From assembly GCA_028688525.1 (NCBI GenBank), contig JAQTYA010000020.1:1-38193 (forward strand): a stretch of 38,193 nt of DNA, in the 5' to 3' direction. The notes under the pieces are model-generated. The model saw only the letters and a program-made list of their open reading frames with translations. It was not told where the DNA came from and searched no databases. A program made the position numbers and the translations under genes. How positions within the stretch are numbered: position 1 is the first letter of the stretch; each line of letters opens with the position of its first letter. This stretch comes from Methylococcus sp. Its GTDB lineage: Bacteria > Pseudomonadota > Gammaproteobacteria > Methylococcales > Methylococcaceae. This document shows positions 17,346 through 26,375 of the stretch, piece after piece.

Positions 17346-19416
17346 CCTGGACTCGGTGCCTGGTGCCGCTTCGCCCGAATGGGAAGGCGGGGCCGGCGCT
17401 CCGCACGACACCGCGCTGCTGCGGCAGATCGCCAACGCATTGTTCGCGGCGGTGCCCGGTTCCCCGGCCGGCGCTGGTGAGCCGCCGCTAGCAGCGGCTC
17501 CCGCTGCCCTGCCGCAGTCGATTCCCGGTACCCCGTTGCCGGCGCCGCCGTCGGAAGCGGTGCTGCGGTCCATTCCAGCCGGATTGGCGGGCGCCGTCGG
17601 GGTTTCGCCTCGGGTGCTGCAGGAGCCGCCGGAGCCCGAATCCGCCGGATCGGTGTTCTACTTCCTGGAATCGGCCCGGCCCAGCTCGCCGCAGGTGCTG
17701 CCCAACCTGAACGTGGCGCCGCCGGGATTCGAGCCGCCTTTGGGCTTCAGCGTCCCGACGGCGTGGCTGGCCGCCGAGCCCCGTTCGGCACCGGGACGCA
17801 GCGCGCCGCCGGGGCTACGGCTGGGGTCGACCGCGCCGGTCACGCCAGGCATTGAGGTGGGTGCGCTGCCGGTTGCGGGGGCGGTTCCGCCTGCTTCGGC
17901 ATTCGGCGCCAACCGGGAGGTGACGCCGCTGCCGGTTTCGCCGGAGCTGGACGGCCTGAGCCGGATTTCGCTCAGCCAGCCCCTGGCGCCGGCGGTTCCC
18001 GGCAGCGTTCCCGCACAGCCGGCCCATCCTGCGGGATCGCCGGTGACGGCGGGCGGCGAGGGGAGCGAGGCCGGTTTGTATTTCCTCGGCGAAACCTTGG
18101 CGCTGGGGGGCGGAAGCGGTTTTCCGGCGGACGAACTGGACGAGGGCGTTCCGGAGCTGGTGGCGGGCGATACTTCCGCGCATCCGGGATTCGACGTCTA
18201 TGCGGTGCGGCGCGATTTCCCGATCCTGCAGGAGAAGGTGCACGGCCATCCGCTGGTCTGGCTGGACAACGGCGCGACGACCCAGAAGCCCCAGGCGGTG
18301 ATCGACCGGCTGGTGTACTTCTACCAGCACGAGAACTCCAATATCCACCGGGCCGCGCACGAACTGGCGGCGCGGGCCGCCGACGCCTACGAGGGAGCCA
18401 GGGACAAGGTGGCGCGCTTTCTTCACGCCTCGAGCAAAGACGAGATCGTCTTCACCCGCGGCACGACCGAAGCCATCAACTTGGTGGCCAAGTCCTGGGG
18501 TAAGCGCTACATCGGCCAGGGCGACGAAATCGTCATCACTTGGCTGGAGCACCACGCCAACATCGTGCCCTGGCAGCAGCTCTGCGCCGAAACCGGCGCA
18601 CGGCTGAAAGTGGCGCCGGTGGACGAACGCGGCCAGATCCTGCTGGACGAATACGAAAAGCTGTTCACGTCCCGGACCAAGCTAGCGGCCTTCACCCAGG
18701 TCTCCAACGCGCTGGGCACGGTCACGCCGGCCCGCGAGATGATCGAGATCGCTCATCGCCACGGTGCCCGCGTGCTGCTGGACGGCGCCCAGGGGATTGC
18801 CCATATGCCGGTCGACGTGCAGGCTCTGGACGTCGACTGGTACGTGTTTTCGGGCCACAAGATCTTCAGCCCTACCGGGATCGGCGCGCTCTACGGCAAG
18901 CTCGACCTGCTCAACGCTACCCCGCCCTGGCAGGGCGGCGGCAATATGATCCAGGACGTGACCCATGAGCGCACGATCTACCACGCGGCGCCCCACCGCT
19001 TCGAAGCAGGCACCGGCAACATCGCCGACGCCGTCGGTTTGGGTGCTGCGCTGGACTATGTGGAACGGCTGGGCCGGGAAAATCTGGAGCGGCACGAGCA
19101 GGAGATACTCGCCTACGCCACGGAAGGGTTGTCGACCGTGCCGGGACTTCGCATCATCGGCACGGCGGCGGAAAAGGCGGGGGTGATTTCCTTCGTGCTG
19201 CCCGGATTCCGCACCAAGGACGTGGGCAAGGCGCTCAATCGCCAGGGCATCGCGGTGCGCGCCGGCCACCATTGCGCCCAGCCCATCCTGCGGCGGTTCG
19301 GCCTGGAAACCACGGTGCGGCCTTCGTTCGCGTTGTACAACACCCGCGAGGATGTCGATGCACTGGTGGCTGCCGTGAAGCGGATTCAGGGCGGCGGCGT
19401 CGAGCTCGGCCATTGA
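17320..19416 (+). CDS. Cysteine desulfurase (SufS type) with long N-terminal cargo-loading domain
   Basis: PLP enzyme that removes sulfur from cysteine as enzyme persulfide, releasing alanine. The start is ATG 17320 (MTISTSTNN), preceded by GAGGTGG at 17304-17310, and overlaps the shell gene by 26 bases; an upstream in-frame start at 17278 is less likely. Residues 1-288 are Pro/Ala/Gly-rich and disorder-prone, with short hydrophobic islands: LLRQIANALFAA (33-44), GSVFYFLES (110-118), GFSVPTAWLA (142-151) and AGLYFLGET (251-259). The catalytic domain starts near 290 (FDVYAVRRDFPIL), with the PLP lysine K514 in SGHKIFSPTG and the active cysteine C652 in RAGHHCAQP, the group II (SufS) pattern. 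Ordinary SufS is about 400 residues, so the 698-residue length comes from the added domain, which in homologues targets the enzyme into the encapsulin. Confidence 0.95.
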   Translation: MTISTSTNNLDSVPGAASPEWEGGAGAPHDTALLRQIANALFAAVPGSPAGAGEPPLAAAPAALPQSIPGTPLPAPPSEAVLRSIPAGLAGAVGVSPRVLQEPPEPESAGSVFYFLESARPSSPQVLPNLNVAPPGFEPPLGFSVPTAWLAAEPRSAPGRSAPPGLRLGSTAPVTPGIEVGALPVAGAVPPASAFGANREVTPLPVSPELDGLSRISLSQPLAPAVPGSVPAQPAHPAGSPVTAGGEGSEAGLYFLGETLALGGGSGFPADELDEGVPELVAGDTSAHPGFDVYAVRRDFPILQEKVHGHPLVWLDNGATTQKPQAVIDRLVYFYQHENSNIHRAAHELAARAADAYEGARDKVARFLHASSKDEIVFTRGTTEAINLVAKSWGKRYIGQGDEIVITWLEHHANIVPWQQLCAETGARLKVAPVDERGQILLDEYEKLFTSRTKLAAFTQVSNALGTVTPAREMIEIAHRHGARVLLDGAQGIAHMPVDVQALDVDWYVFSGHKIFSPTGIGALYGKLDLLNATPPWQGGGNMIQDVTHERTIYHAAPHRFEAGTGNIADAVGLGAALDYVERLGRENLERHEQEILAYATEGLSTVPGLRIIGTAAEKAGVISFVLPGFRTKDVGKALNRQGIAVRAGHHCAQPILRRFGLETTVRPSFALYNTREDVDALVAAVKRIQGGGVELGH

Positions 19417-19480
19417 CAGGGGATTATTCGGCGGCGATGAAATAATCAGAGTTTGCTAATATATTGAAGACCCCCTTCGT

Positions 19481-19513
19481 CGACGCCGGTTGCTCAGCAG
19501 CCGGCGTCGTTTT
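19481..19513 (+). terminator. Intrinsic terminator of the encapsulin-desulfurase operon
   Basis: CGACGCCGG (19481-19489) pairs perfectly with CCGGCGTCG (19501-19509), with an inner TGC/GCA pairing, and is followed by four T residues (19510-19513). It lies 65 bases after the desulfurase stop and 23 bases before the next gene, so it should largely separate the two transcription units. Confidence 0.8.
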
Positions 19514-19535
19514 CGTATTCTGAGAAGAGCGATTC

Positions 19536-20933
19536 ATGGCAACGACTTCCTCACCCCAAACCATCGCCGTCATCGGCGCGGGCTTCAGCGGCACCCTGGT
19601 GGCCGCCCATCTTTTGACGCAGGCGAAGGCGCCGCTGACGGTCCATTTGATCGAACGCGAGCACAGCCGCTTTGCCCGCGGCGTGGCCTACAGCACCATC
19701 GAGGACTGCCACCTCCTCAACGTGCCGGCTGGCAACATGAGCGCTTTTCCCGACGATCGCGAGCACTTCTTGCGCTGGGCACAGGCTCGGAAAGATGAAT
19801 TGCTGGATTGCCCCTGCGTCGGCGAGGTGAGTGCGGCGGCTTATCTGCCGCGGCGTGCCTACGGGGATTACCTCGCCGCGGTGCTGGACGAGGCCGAACG
19901 CGGCGCGGCGCCCCGCGTGCGGCTGCAGCGCTGGATCGGCGAGGCGGCTGCCTTGAAGATCGACAGCGGCGCTATCGACCTCCGGCTGGCGTCCGGGGAG
20001 CGGCTACAGGCCGACCGCGCCGTGCTTGCCCTGGGCAATTTCCGCCCCGGCGATCCGTCCGGCGCCGACGCCGCGTTTTACGGCAGCGCCCGCTATCACG
20101 GCGATCCCTGGGCGCCGGAGGTGCTGGAGCGGTTGCTGTCCACGGAATCCTGCCTGCTGGTCGGCAGCGGCCTGACTATGGTCGACTGGGCCATCACCCT
20201 GCGCCAAGCCGGCTACCGCGGCAGTATCCACGTGGTGTCCCGGCGCGGCCTGTGGCCCCAGCGCCATCAGCCGGGCGTACCTGTTGAGTTAGGCATCGAG
20301 CCTTCCGGTTCTAAGGGGGCCGTCCGGAAAGGGCTGCGGCGCATCCGCGCTTTCGTCCGCGATTCCGGCGGCGACTGGCGTCCCGCGATCGATGCGCTGC
20401 GGCCTGTGACGCAGACCTTATGGAAGAGTCTCGGGCTTTCCGAACAGCGCAAGTTTTTACGCCATCTGCGCACTTTCTGGGATTGCCACCGCCACCGTCT
20501 CGCGCCCGGCATCGCGGCGCGGCTGGATGCCATGCTGGAGTCCGGGCAGCTGGTCCGCCACGTCGGGCGCATCCGCAGCTTCGCCGACCGGGGCGACCAT
20601 GTCGAAGTCCTCATCCGCCGGCGGGGCAGCGATCAGAGCTATGCCTTTAATGTCGATGCGGTCGTGAACTGTTCCGGTTCGGAGAGCGATTACCGCAAGC
20701 TCGACAGCGCTCTGGTCAAGGACTTGCTGGGCCAGCGGCTGATTCAGCCGGACCCCCTGGCGCTGGGGCTGGATGTCGCCGACAACGGCGCCTTGATCGG
20801 CGCGGAAGGCCGAGCGTCCGAAGTCTTGTTCACGCTAGGCCCGCCGCAGAAGGGCCGACTTTGGGAGACGACGGCGGTGCCGGAAATACGCGGACAGGCG
20901 GCCAGATTGGCGGTGGAATTGCTGGGAAACTGA
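19536..20933 (+). CDS. FAD/NAD(P)-binding oxidoreductase (COG4529-like)
   Basis: Flavoprotein of unknown substrate. The N-terminal Rossmann motif IAVIGAGFSG (residues 10-19) binds FAD, followed by the family motif GVAYST and LLNVPAGNMSAFPDD. A second nucleotide site, LLVGSGLTMVDWA, lies near residue 207-219. The protein ends in a region with FTLGPPQKGRLWETTAVPEIRGQ, typical of this family of single-domain oxidoreductases. The length of 465 residues is normal. It starts 23 bp after the operon terminator, so it may be expressed separately from the encapsulin genes. A link to sulfur redox chemistry is possible by position but nothing in the sequence proves it. Confidence 0.85.
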   Translation: MATTSSPQTIAVIGAGFSGTLVAAHLLTQAKAPLTVHLIEREHSRFARGVAYSTIEDCHLLNVPAGNMSAFPDDREHFLRWAQARKDELLDCPCVGEVSAAAYLPRRAYGDYLAAVLDEAERGAAPRVRLQRWIGEAAALKIDSGAIDLRLASGERLQADRAVLALGNFRPGDPSGADAAFYGSARYHGDPWAPEVLERLLSTESCLLVGSGLTMVDWAITLRQAGYRGSIHVVSRRGLWPQRHQPGVPVELGIEPSGSKGAVRKGLRRIRAFVRDSGGDWRPAIDALRPVTQTLWKSLGLSEQRKFLRHLRTFWDCHRHRLAPGIAARLDAMLESGQLVRHVGRIRSFADRGDHVEVLIRRRGSDQSYAFNVDAVVNCSGSESDYRKLDSALVKDLLGQRLIQPDPLALGLDVADNGALIGAEGRASEVLFTLGPPQKGRLWETTAVPEIRGQAARLAVELLGN

Positions 20934-20948
20934 GCTGCTCAGACGGGC

Positions 20949-21069
20949 CGAGGCGGCGCTTACGGAGACCTCTGACGATGGCGCCAGGATGAGGCCGTGC
21001 GCTCGGTCGGACGGTCGGGCTGTCCGTAATCGCCCATAGGGCGATAGGGGTATCGAGCAGCAGTCTCAA
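20949..21069 (-). pseudogene. Remnant of a PIN-domain (VapC-like) toxin gene, frameshifted and truncated
   Basis: A TTG start at 21069 overlaps the antitoxin stop, as in intact toxin-antitoxin pairs, and encodes LLLDTPIALWAITDSP, the N-terminus of a PIN ribonuclease with its first catalytic Asp. After about 18 residues the frame shifts: the expected continuation, LILAPSSEVSVSAAS, is readable in another frame (about 20949-20993). The remaining ~85 residues of a PIN domain are gone and the next sequence is the end of the oxidoreductase gene. The usual DTHIALW motif also has Pro for His. The toxin must be dead. Confidence 0.75.
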
Positions 21070-21314
21070 ACTAGGGCTCTGCCGAAGTGTTTCGCGATGG
21101 CGGCGTTGTCGGCATCGATGTCGTCCGGCACGGTGAATGCGCCCTTGGCGATGCCGAGGCGCTTTTCCGTCGGAGGTTTGTCGCCGATGCGTACCAGCCT
21201 GGCGGCGGGTTTGCCATTGCGGGCGATGATGATTTCCCGTTCCTGTCCGGATTCCAACTGCTCGACCAATTTGGACAGATGGGTCTTGGTTTCCAACAGA
21301 TTGACGGTGCTCAT
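21066..21314 (-). CDS. Phd/YefM-family antitoxin
   Basis: Small DNA-binding antitoxin that would neutralise a PIN toxin and repress its own operon. The N-terminal half, VNLLETKTHLSKLVEQLESGQE, followed by IIIARNGKPAARLVRI, is the standard Phd/YefM fold, and the C-terminal tail (GAFTVPDDIDADNAAIAKHFG) is the toxin-binding part. The length of 82 residues is typical. GGAGG precedes the ATG at 21314. Its partner toxin gene immediately downstream is frameshifted and truncated, so this is an orphan antitoxin; it may persist as an autorepressor or simply be decaying. Confidence 0.88.
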   Translation of the reverse strand: MSTVNLLETKTHLSKLVEQLESGQEREIIIARNGKPAARLVRIGDKPPTEKRLGIAKGAFTVPDDIDADNAAIAKHFGRALV

Positions 21315-21413
21315 GGGGTCTGCCTCCGAGAATTCTTAGCTACGTCTAGCTGGTGAGGCCGGTGCCAGCAATCCTGTTCTTGCGTCCTCACCGACTTATG
21401 GTTTCTTAGCGCG

Positions 21414-23165
21414 ATGGCTCCGCGTATTCTCCTCGTGAATCGGTCATCGGGTTTTCCTTTGCTTACCCACGCTATCCTCCTCATCCGCATCCACCTGCGC
21501 GAAGCGCTGGGGCGTTCCTCGCTGGACGGGATGCTGCTCTGGGCCGCCCTGATCGGCGTGGTCGGCGGCGCGTCCTCGGCGCTGTTCCGCGAGGCGGCAA
21601 TCGGGCTGGAATGGCTCATGACCGGACGCACAGCCGATTTGGTCAGCGTCGCCACGAGCCTTCCCGCGGAAAAGCGCGTGTGGGTTCCTGCGCTGGGAGG
21701 CTTGCTCGCCGGCTCGGTGCTCGCCCTGGGGGCCCGGTTGTTCCGGCGCGGACGCGCGGTGGACTACCTGGAGGCGGTCAACGTCGGAGACGGGCATATT
21801 CCGGTCGGGCCGACCCTGGGCCGGCTGATTTCGTCGCTGTGTTCGGTCGGTTCCGGTTCCTCGATCGGAAGGGAGGGGGGCATGGTGCAGTTTTCGGCGC
21901 TGCTGGCGTCTTCCTTCGGGGGATGGTGTGGCTTGAGCCGGCCGCGTTTGCGCCTGCTGGTGGCCTGCGGCGGTGCGGCGGGCATCGCTTCGGCCTACAA
22001 CACGCCACTGGCGGGCGCGCTGTTCATCGCCGAGATCGTGCTGCAGTCGCTATCCATCGAGATACTGGGGCCGCTGGTGGTCGCCTCGGTACTGGCGACG
22101 CTGACGATCCGCCAGTGGATCGGCTTGCGTCCCATCTTCGAGGCTCCGGATTTCGGACCGCTGCCCGGTTTCGGCATCCTGCCGGTGCTCGGCTTGGGGC
22201 TGGCCGCCGGCATGCTGGCGCCTTTGTTCCTGGTCCTGCTGGAGCGGTCTAGGCGGATGTTCCGCTGGAGCCGGCTGCCCTTGCCGTTGAGTCTGGGGCT
22301 GGGCGGAGTGCTGGTCGGACTGATTTCCGTCGCCGAGCCCGGCGTTTGGGGCAACGGGCATGCAGTGGTCGATGCCTTGCTGAACGGCGCGCCGGAGAGG
22401 CACGCTGTGGCCAGCCTGCTGCTGTTGAAAATCCTGGCCACCGCGGTGGCGGTCGGTTCGGGCGCAGTCGGCGGGGTCTTCACGCCGACCCTGCTCATCG
22501 GCGCGGCCATAGGCTGGCTGTTCGGCGGTACCGCGCAGGCCTGGCTGCCCGATGCCGGCGCCACGCCGGTGACCTACGCCGTGCTGGGCATGGGCGCCTT
22601 CCTTGCCGGCACCACCCACGCGCCGGTCATGGCGATCCTGATGGTGTTCGAGATGACGTTGGACGCCGACCTGCTGTTTCCGCTGATCGTAGCTTCCATC
22701 GCCGCGCGCTATCTCTCCGCCGCAATTCGGCCCAAGACGGTGTATGCGGACGCGCTGGGCGAGGAGAGCCAGACCTATCCGTGGTCGCTGCAGGTTTCCG
22801 CGCTCCTGCTGCCGCCGGGGCCGGCGGTTGGCCTCGACGAATCGATGGCCGCGGCATGCCGGCTGTTCAGCCGCAAGGCGATCCACCATCTTTGGGTCGT
22901 CGATGCCGGCGGAAGCTACCGGGGAGCCATCGCCCTGCAAGCGATGAGGCAGTTCGCCGGCAGAACCGGGAAGGCGCGGGAGATGAGCGCCGCCGACTGC
23001 CTGGAAAACGCGCTGCCGACGGTTTCCGCCGAATCGTCCCTGGCCGATGCGCTGGCCTTGTTCGAGCGCACTGGTGCGGAAAAACTGCCGGTGGTCGACG
23101 AGGACGGCGCACTGGTGGGCGAAATCTCCCAGGTCGATGTGCTGCTGAGCTTCAAGCAGCTTTGA
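21414..23165 (+). CDS. CLC-family chloride channel/antiporter with C-terminal CBS domains
   Basis: Membrane protein moving chloride or a similar anion. The CLC selectivity region GSGSSIGREGGMVQ is at 146-159, with the gating glutamate E154, and the second half has GSGAVGGVFTPTLLIGA and a conserved anion-site region. Two CBS domains occupy about 450-583 (AVGLDESMAAACRLFSRKAIHHLWV and LPTVSAESSLADALALF), suggesting nucleotide regulation. In the helix after NTPLAGALFIAEIVL the residue matching the internal proton glutamate of E. coli ClcA appears to be Ile, which by-eye alignment suggests altered proton coupling. The start ATG 21414 lacks a clear ribosome-binding site. Its stop is 12 bp from the convergent regulator gene. 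Confidence 0.9.
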   Translation: MAPRILLVNRSSGFPLLTHAILLIRIHLREALGRSSLDGMLLWAALIGVVGGASSALFREAAIGLEWLMTGRTADLVSVATSLPAEKRVWVPALGGLLAGSVLALGARLFRRGRAVDYLEAVNVGDGHIPVGPTLGRLISSLCSVGSGSSIGREGGMVQFSALLASSFGGWCGLSRPRLRLLVACGGAAGIASAYNTPLAGALFIAEIVLQSLSIEILGPLVVASVLATLTIRQWIGLRPIFEAPDFGPLPGFGILPVLGLGLAAGMLAPLFLVLLERSRRMFRWSRLPLPLSLGLGGVLVGLISVAEPGVWGNGHAVVDALLNGAPERHAVASLLLLKILATAVAVGSGAVGGVFTPTLLIGAAIGWLFGGTAQAWLPDAGATPVTYAVLGMGAFLAGTTHAPVMAILMVFEMTLDADLLFPLIVASIAARYLSAAIRPKTVYADALGEESQTYPWSLQVSALLLPPGPAVGLDESMAAACRLFSRKAIHHLWVVDAGGSYRGAIALQAMRQFAGRTGKAREMSAADCLENALPTVSAESSLADALALFERTGAEKLPVVDEDGALVGEISQVDVLLSFKQL

Positions 23166-23177
23166 ACTCGCGGGAGA

Positions 23178-24365
<1,188 letters not shown>

Positions 24366-24383
24366 GATCGGGGTTTGCTCCAA

Positions 24384-24453
24384 GGTTACAGCGCACCATA
24401 AAGCAAGCCGGCTAATTCCTTCAAATATTAAAAACTTATTTTTATATACCTAT
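24384..24453 (-). promoter_or_regulatory. A/T-rich spacer, possible promoter of the sigma-54 activator gene
   Basis: The DNA between ssuC and the activator gene is strongly A/T-rich on an otherwise G/C-rich background (it contains TAAAAATAAGTTTTTAATATTTG on its minus strand in part). I see no GG-N10-GC sigma-54 element here, so a sigma-70 promoter is more likely. No exact -35/-10 pair is claimed. Confidence 0.35.
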
Positions 24454-25242
24454 CTATGTTTCGCTCTCCCGATAACCCGGATGCCAGCCGAGCAGCCGCC
24501 TTTCCAGCGCGCGGGCAGCCCAGTCCGCGGCCTTGCCGAGCAGGGCGTAGAGCAGGATCGATAGGATGACCACGTCGGTCTGCATGAACTCGCGGGCGTT
24601 CATCGCCAGATAGCCGATGCCGGAATTCGCCGCGATGGTTTCCGCCACGATCAGTGTCATCCACATGATGCCCAGCGCATAGCGTATCCCGACCAGGATG
24701 GCGGGCAGGGCGCTCGGGAACAGGATGCATCGGAACGTGTCGAATCCGCCCAGGCCGTAGACTCGTCCGATCTCGACGAGCCGGGGGTCGACGCCGCGCA
24801 GGCCCAGCAAAGTATTGACGTAGATGGGGAAGAACACGCCCAGCACCACCAGCAGGACCTTGGTTTCCTCGCCGATGCCGAACCATAGAATCAAGAGCGG
24901 CACCAGGGCCAGATGGGGAATGTTGCGCAGCATCTGCACCGAAGTGTCCAGTAGCCGCTCGGCCCGGCGGCTCCAGCCGGTGGCGAGTCCCAACAGGAAG
25001 CCGAGGCTCCCGCCGATGGCGAAGCCGGTAAAGGCGCGGGCCGAACTGGCGGCGACATGGTGGAACAGTTCTCCGGACCGGCTCAGAGCAATAGCGGCCA
25101 GGCCAACTTCTTCCGGTGACGGGAAAAGCTTGCCGTCCAGCCGTCCCGAACGCGAGGAGATTTCCCAAGCGGCCAGCAGCGCCAGCGGCAACAACCAGGG
25201 CGCGAGCTTGGCGGCGATTCCGCGCAGGCTCGGTCCGGTCAA
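24454..25242 (-). CDS. ssuC: Aliphatic sulfonate ABC transporter permease
   Basis: Inner-membrane permease for sulfonates. Six helices are apparent, the first being [17 protein letters not shown], and the ATPase-docking EAA region is [27 protein letters not shown] in part. The start is TTG 25242 (TTGA overlap with the ssuD stop), with GGAGG just upstream; the frame stays open much further upstream but that part is an out-of-frame shadow of ssuD. The 262-residue length matches SsuC. The ATPase partner SsuB, normally next to it, is missing from this window, so the transporter must borrow an ATPase encoded elsewhere. Confidence 0.92.
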   Translation of the reverse strand: MTGPSLRGIAAKLAPWLLPLALLAAWEISSRSGRLDGKLFPSPEEVGLAAIALSRSGELFHHVAASSARAFTGFAIGGSLGFLLGLATGWSRRAERLLDTSVQMLRNIPHLALVPLLILWFGIGEETKVLLVVLGVFFPIYVNTLLGLRGVDPRLVEIGRVYGLGGFDTFRCILFPSALPAILVGIRYALGIMWMTLIVAETIAANSGIGYLAMNAREFMQTDVVILSILLYALLGKAADWAARALERRLLGWHPGYRESET

Positions 25243-26375
25243 TGGGCCTCCACCGCCAGTGTGCCCGTGTCGCCGACCGGACTCAGGTGAAAGACCGGGC
25301 GGGCCAGGACTTTCGTCTCGTTCTTTTCCACCGGCAGCAGGGGAAACAGCAGTTCCGCGACCCGGTAGGCTTCTTCCAGATGCGGGTAGCCGGATAGCAC
25401 GAAGGTTTCGACACCCAGCTCGGCATATTCCTGCAAGCGCGCAGCGACCGTAACGGGGTCGCCGACCAGGGCGGTGCCGGCGCCGCCGCGCACCAGTCCT
25501 ACGCCGGCCCAGAGATTGGGGCTGACTTCCAGGTGCTGGCGCGAGCCGCCGTGCAGTTGTGCCATGCGCCGTTGCCCTTCGGAATCGGAGCGGGCAAAGG
25601 CGCGTTGGGCGGCGGCGATGGTCGCATCGTCGAGATGGCGGATCAGCGTATCGGCAGCCTGCCAGGCCTCGGCTTCGGTTTCTCTCACGATGACGTGTAC
25701 CCGCAGGCCGAAGCGGACCGTGCGCCCCAGCGCGGCGGCCCGTTCGCGCACGTCGGCGATCTTGCGGGCGACATCCGCCGGAGGCTCGCCCCAGCTCAGG
25801 TACAGGTCGATGTGCTCGGCGGCGAGGCCGTGCGCGGCCGGGGAAGAGCCGCCGAAATACAGCGGCGGATGCGGGAGCTGCGCGGGCGGAAAAGCGAGTT
25901 TCGCTTTTTCGACCCGGAGATGCTTGCCTTGATAAGTGACCGTCTCTCCAGTCATCAGCCCCTTCCACACGGTCAGGAACTCGCTGGTGAGTTCGTAGCG
26001 CTCGTCATGGGACAGGAACAGTCCGTCGCCGGCGAGTTCGACAGGATCGCCTCCGGCCACGACGTTGACCAGCAAACGCCCGTTGGACAGCCGGTCCAGG
26101 CTCGCGGCCATGCGCGCGGCGACAGTGGGCGTGGTCAGGCCGGGCCGGAGCGCGACCAGGAAACGCAGCCGCTCGGTGACCGGAATCAGGGAGGAGGCCA
26201 CGATCCACGGATCTTCGCAGGTGAGGCCGGTGGGGATCAGCACGCCGCCGTAGCCCAGCGTATCTGCCGCCTGAGCGACCTGACGCAGATAGGGGTAGTC
26301 GACTTCGCGCGCGCTCTGCGCCGTGCCGAGGTAGCGGCCGTCGCCGTGGGTGGGAAGGAACCAAAAAATGTTCAT
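25239..26375 (-). CDS. ssuD: FMNH2-dependent alkanesulfonate monooxygenase
   Basis: Uses reduced FMN and oxygen to split alkanesulfonates into aldehyde and sulfite. The luciferase-like (bacterial TIM barrel) fold shows in [14 protein letters not shown] at the N-terminus, [39 protein letters not shown] and [18 protein letters not shown], and the C-terminus has the SsuD-type [20 protein letters not shown]. The start ATG 26375 overlaps the ssuA stop by 4 bases and has GGAG upstream; a longer open frame to 26780 is a shadow of ssuA. The length of 378 residues matches SsuD. Reduced flavin would come from the MsuE-like reductase of the same operon. Confidence 0.94.
   Translation of the reverse strand: MNIFWFLPTHGDGRYLGTAQSAREVDYPYLRQVAQAADTLGYGGVLIPTGLTCEDPWIVASSLIPVTERLRFLVALRPGLTTPTVAARMAASLDRLSNGRLLVNVVAGGDPVELAGDGLFLSHDERYELTSEFLTVWKGLMTGETVTYQGKHLRVEKAKLAFPPAQLPHPPLYFGGSSPAAHGLAAEHIDLYLSWGEPPADVARKIADVRERAAALGRTVRFGLRVHVIVRETEAEAWQAADTLIRHLDDATIAAAQRAFARSDSEGQRRMAQLHGGSRQHLEVSPNLWAGVGLVRGGAGTALVGDPVTVAARLQEYAELGVETFVLSGYPHLEEAYRVAELLFPLLPVEKNETKVLARPVFHLSPVGDTGTLAVEAH

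Noticed and set aside
25243-25968. Long upstream extension of the ssuC frame
   Set aside because: This part reads through ssuD in another frame and is Arg/Pro-rich nonsense; the real start is TTG 25242 with GGAGG upstream.
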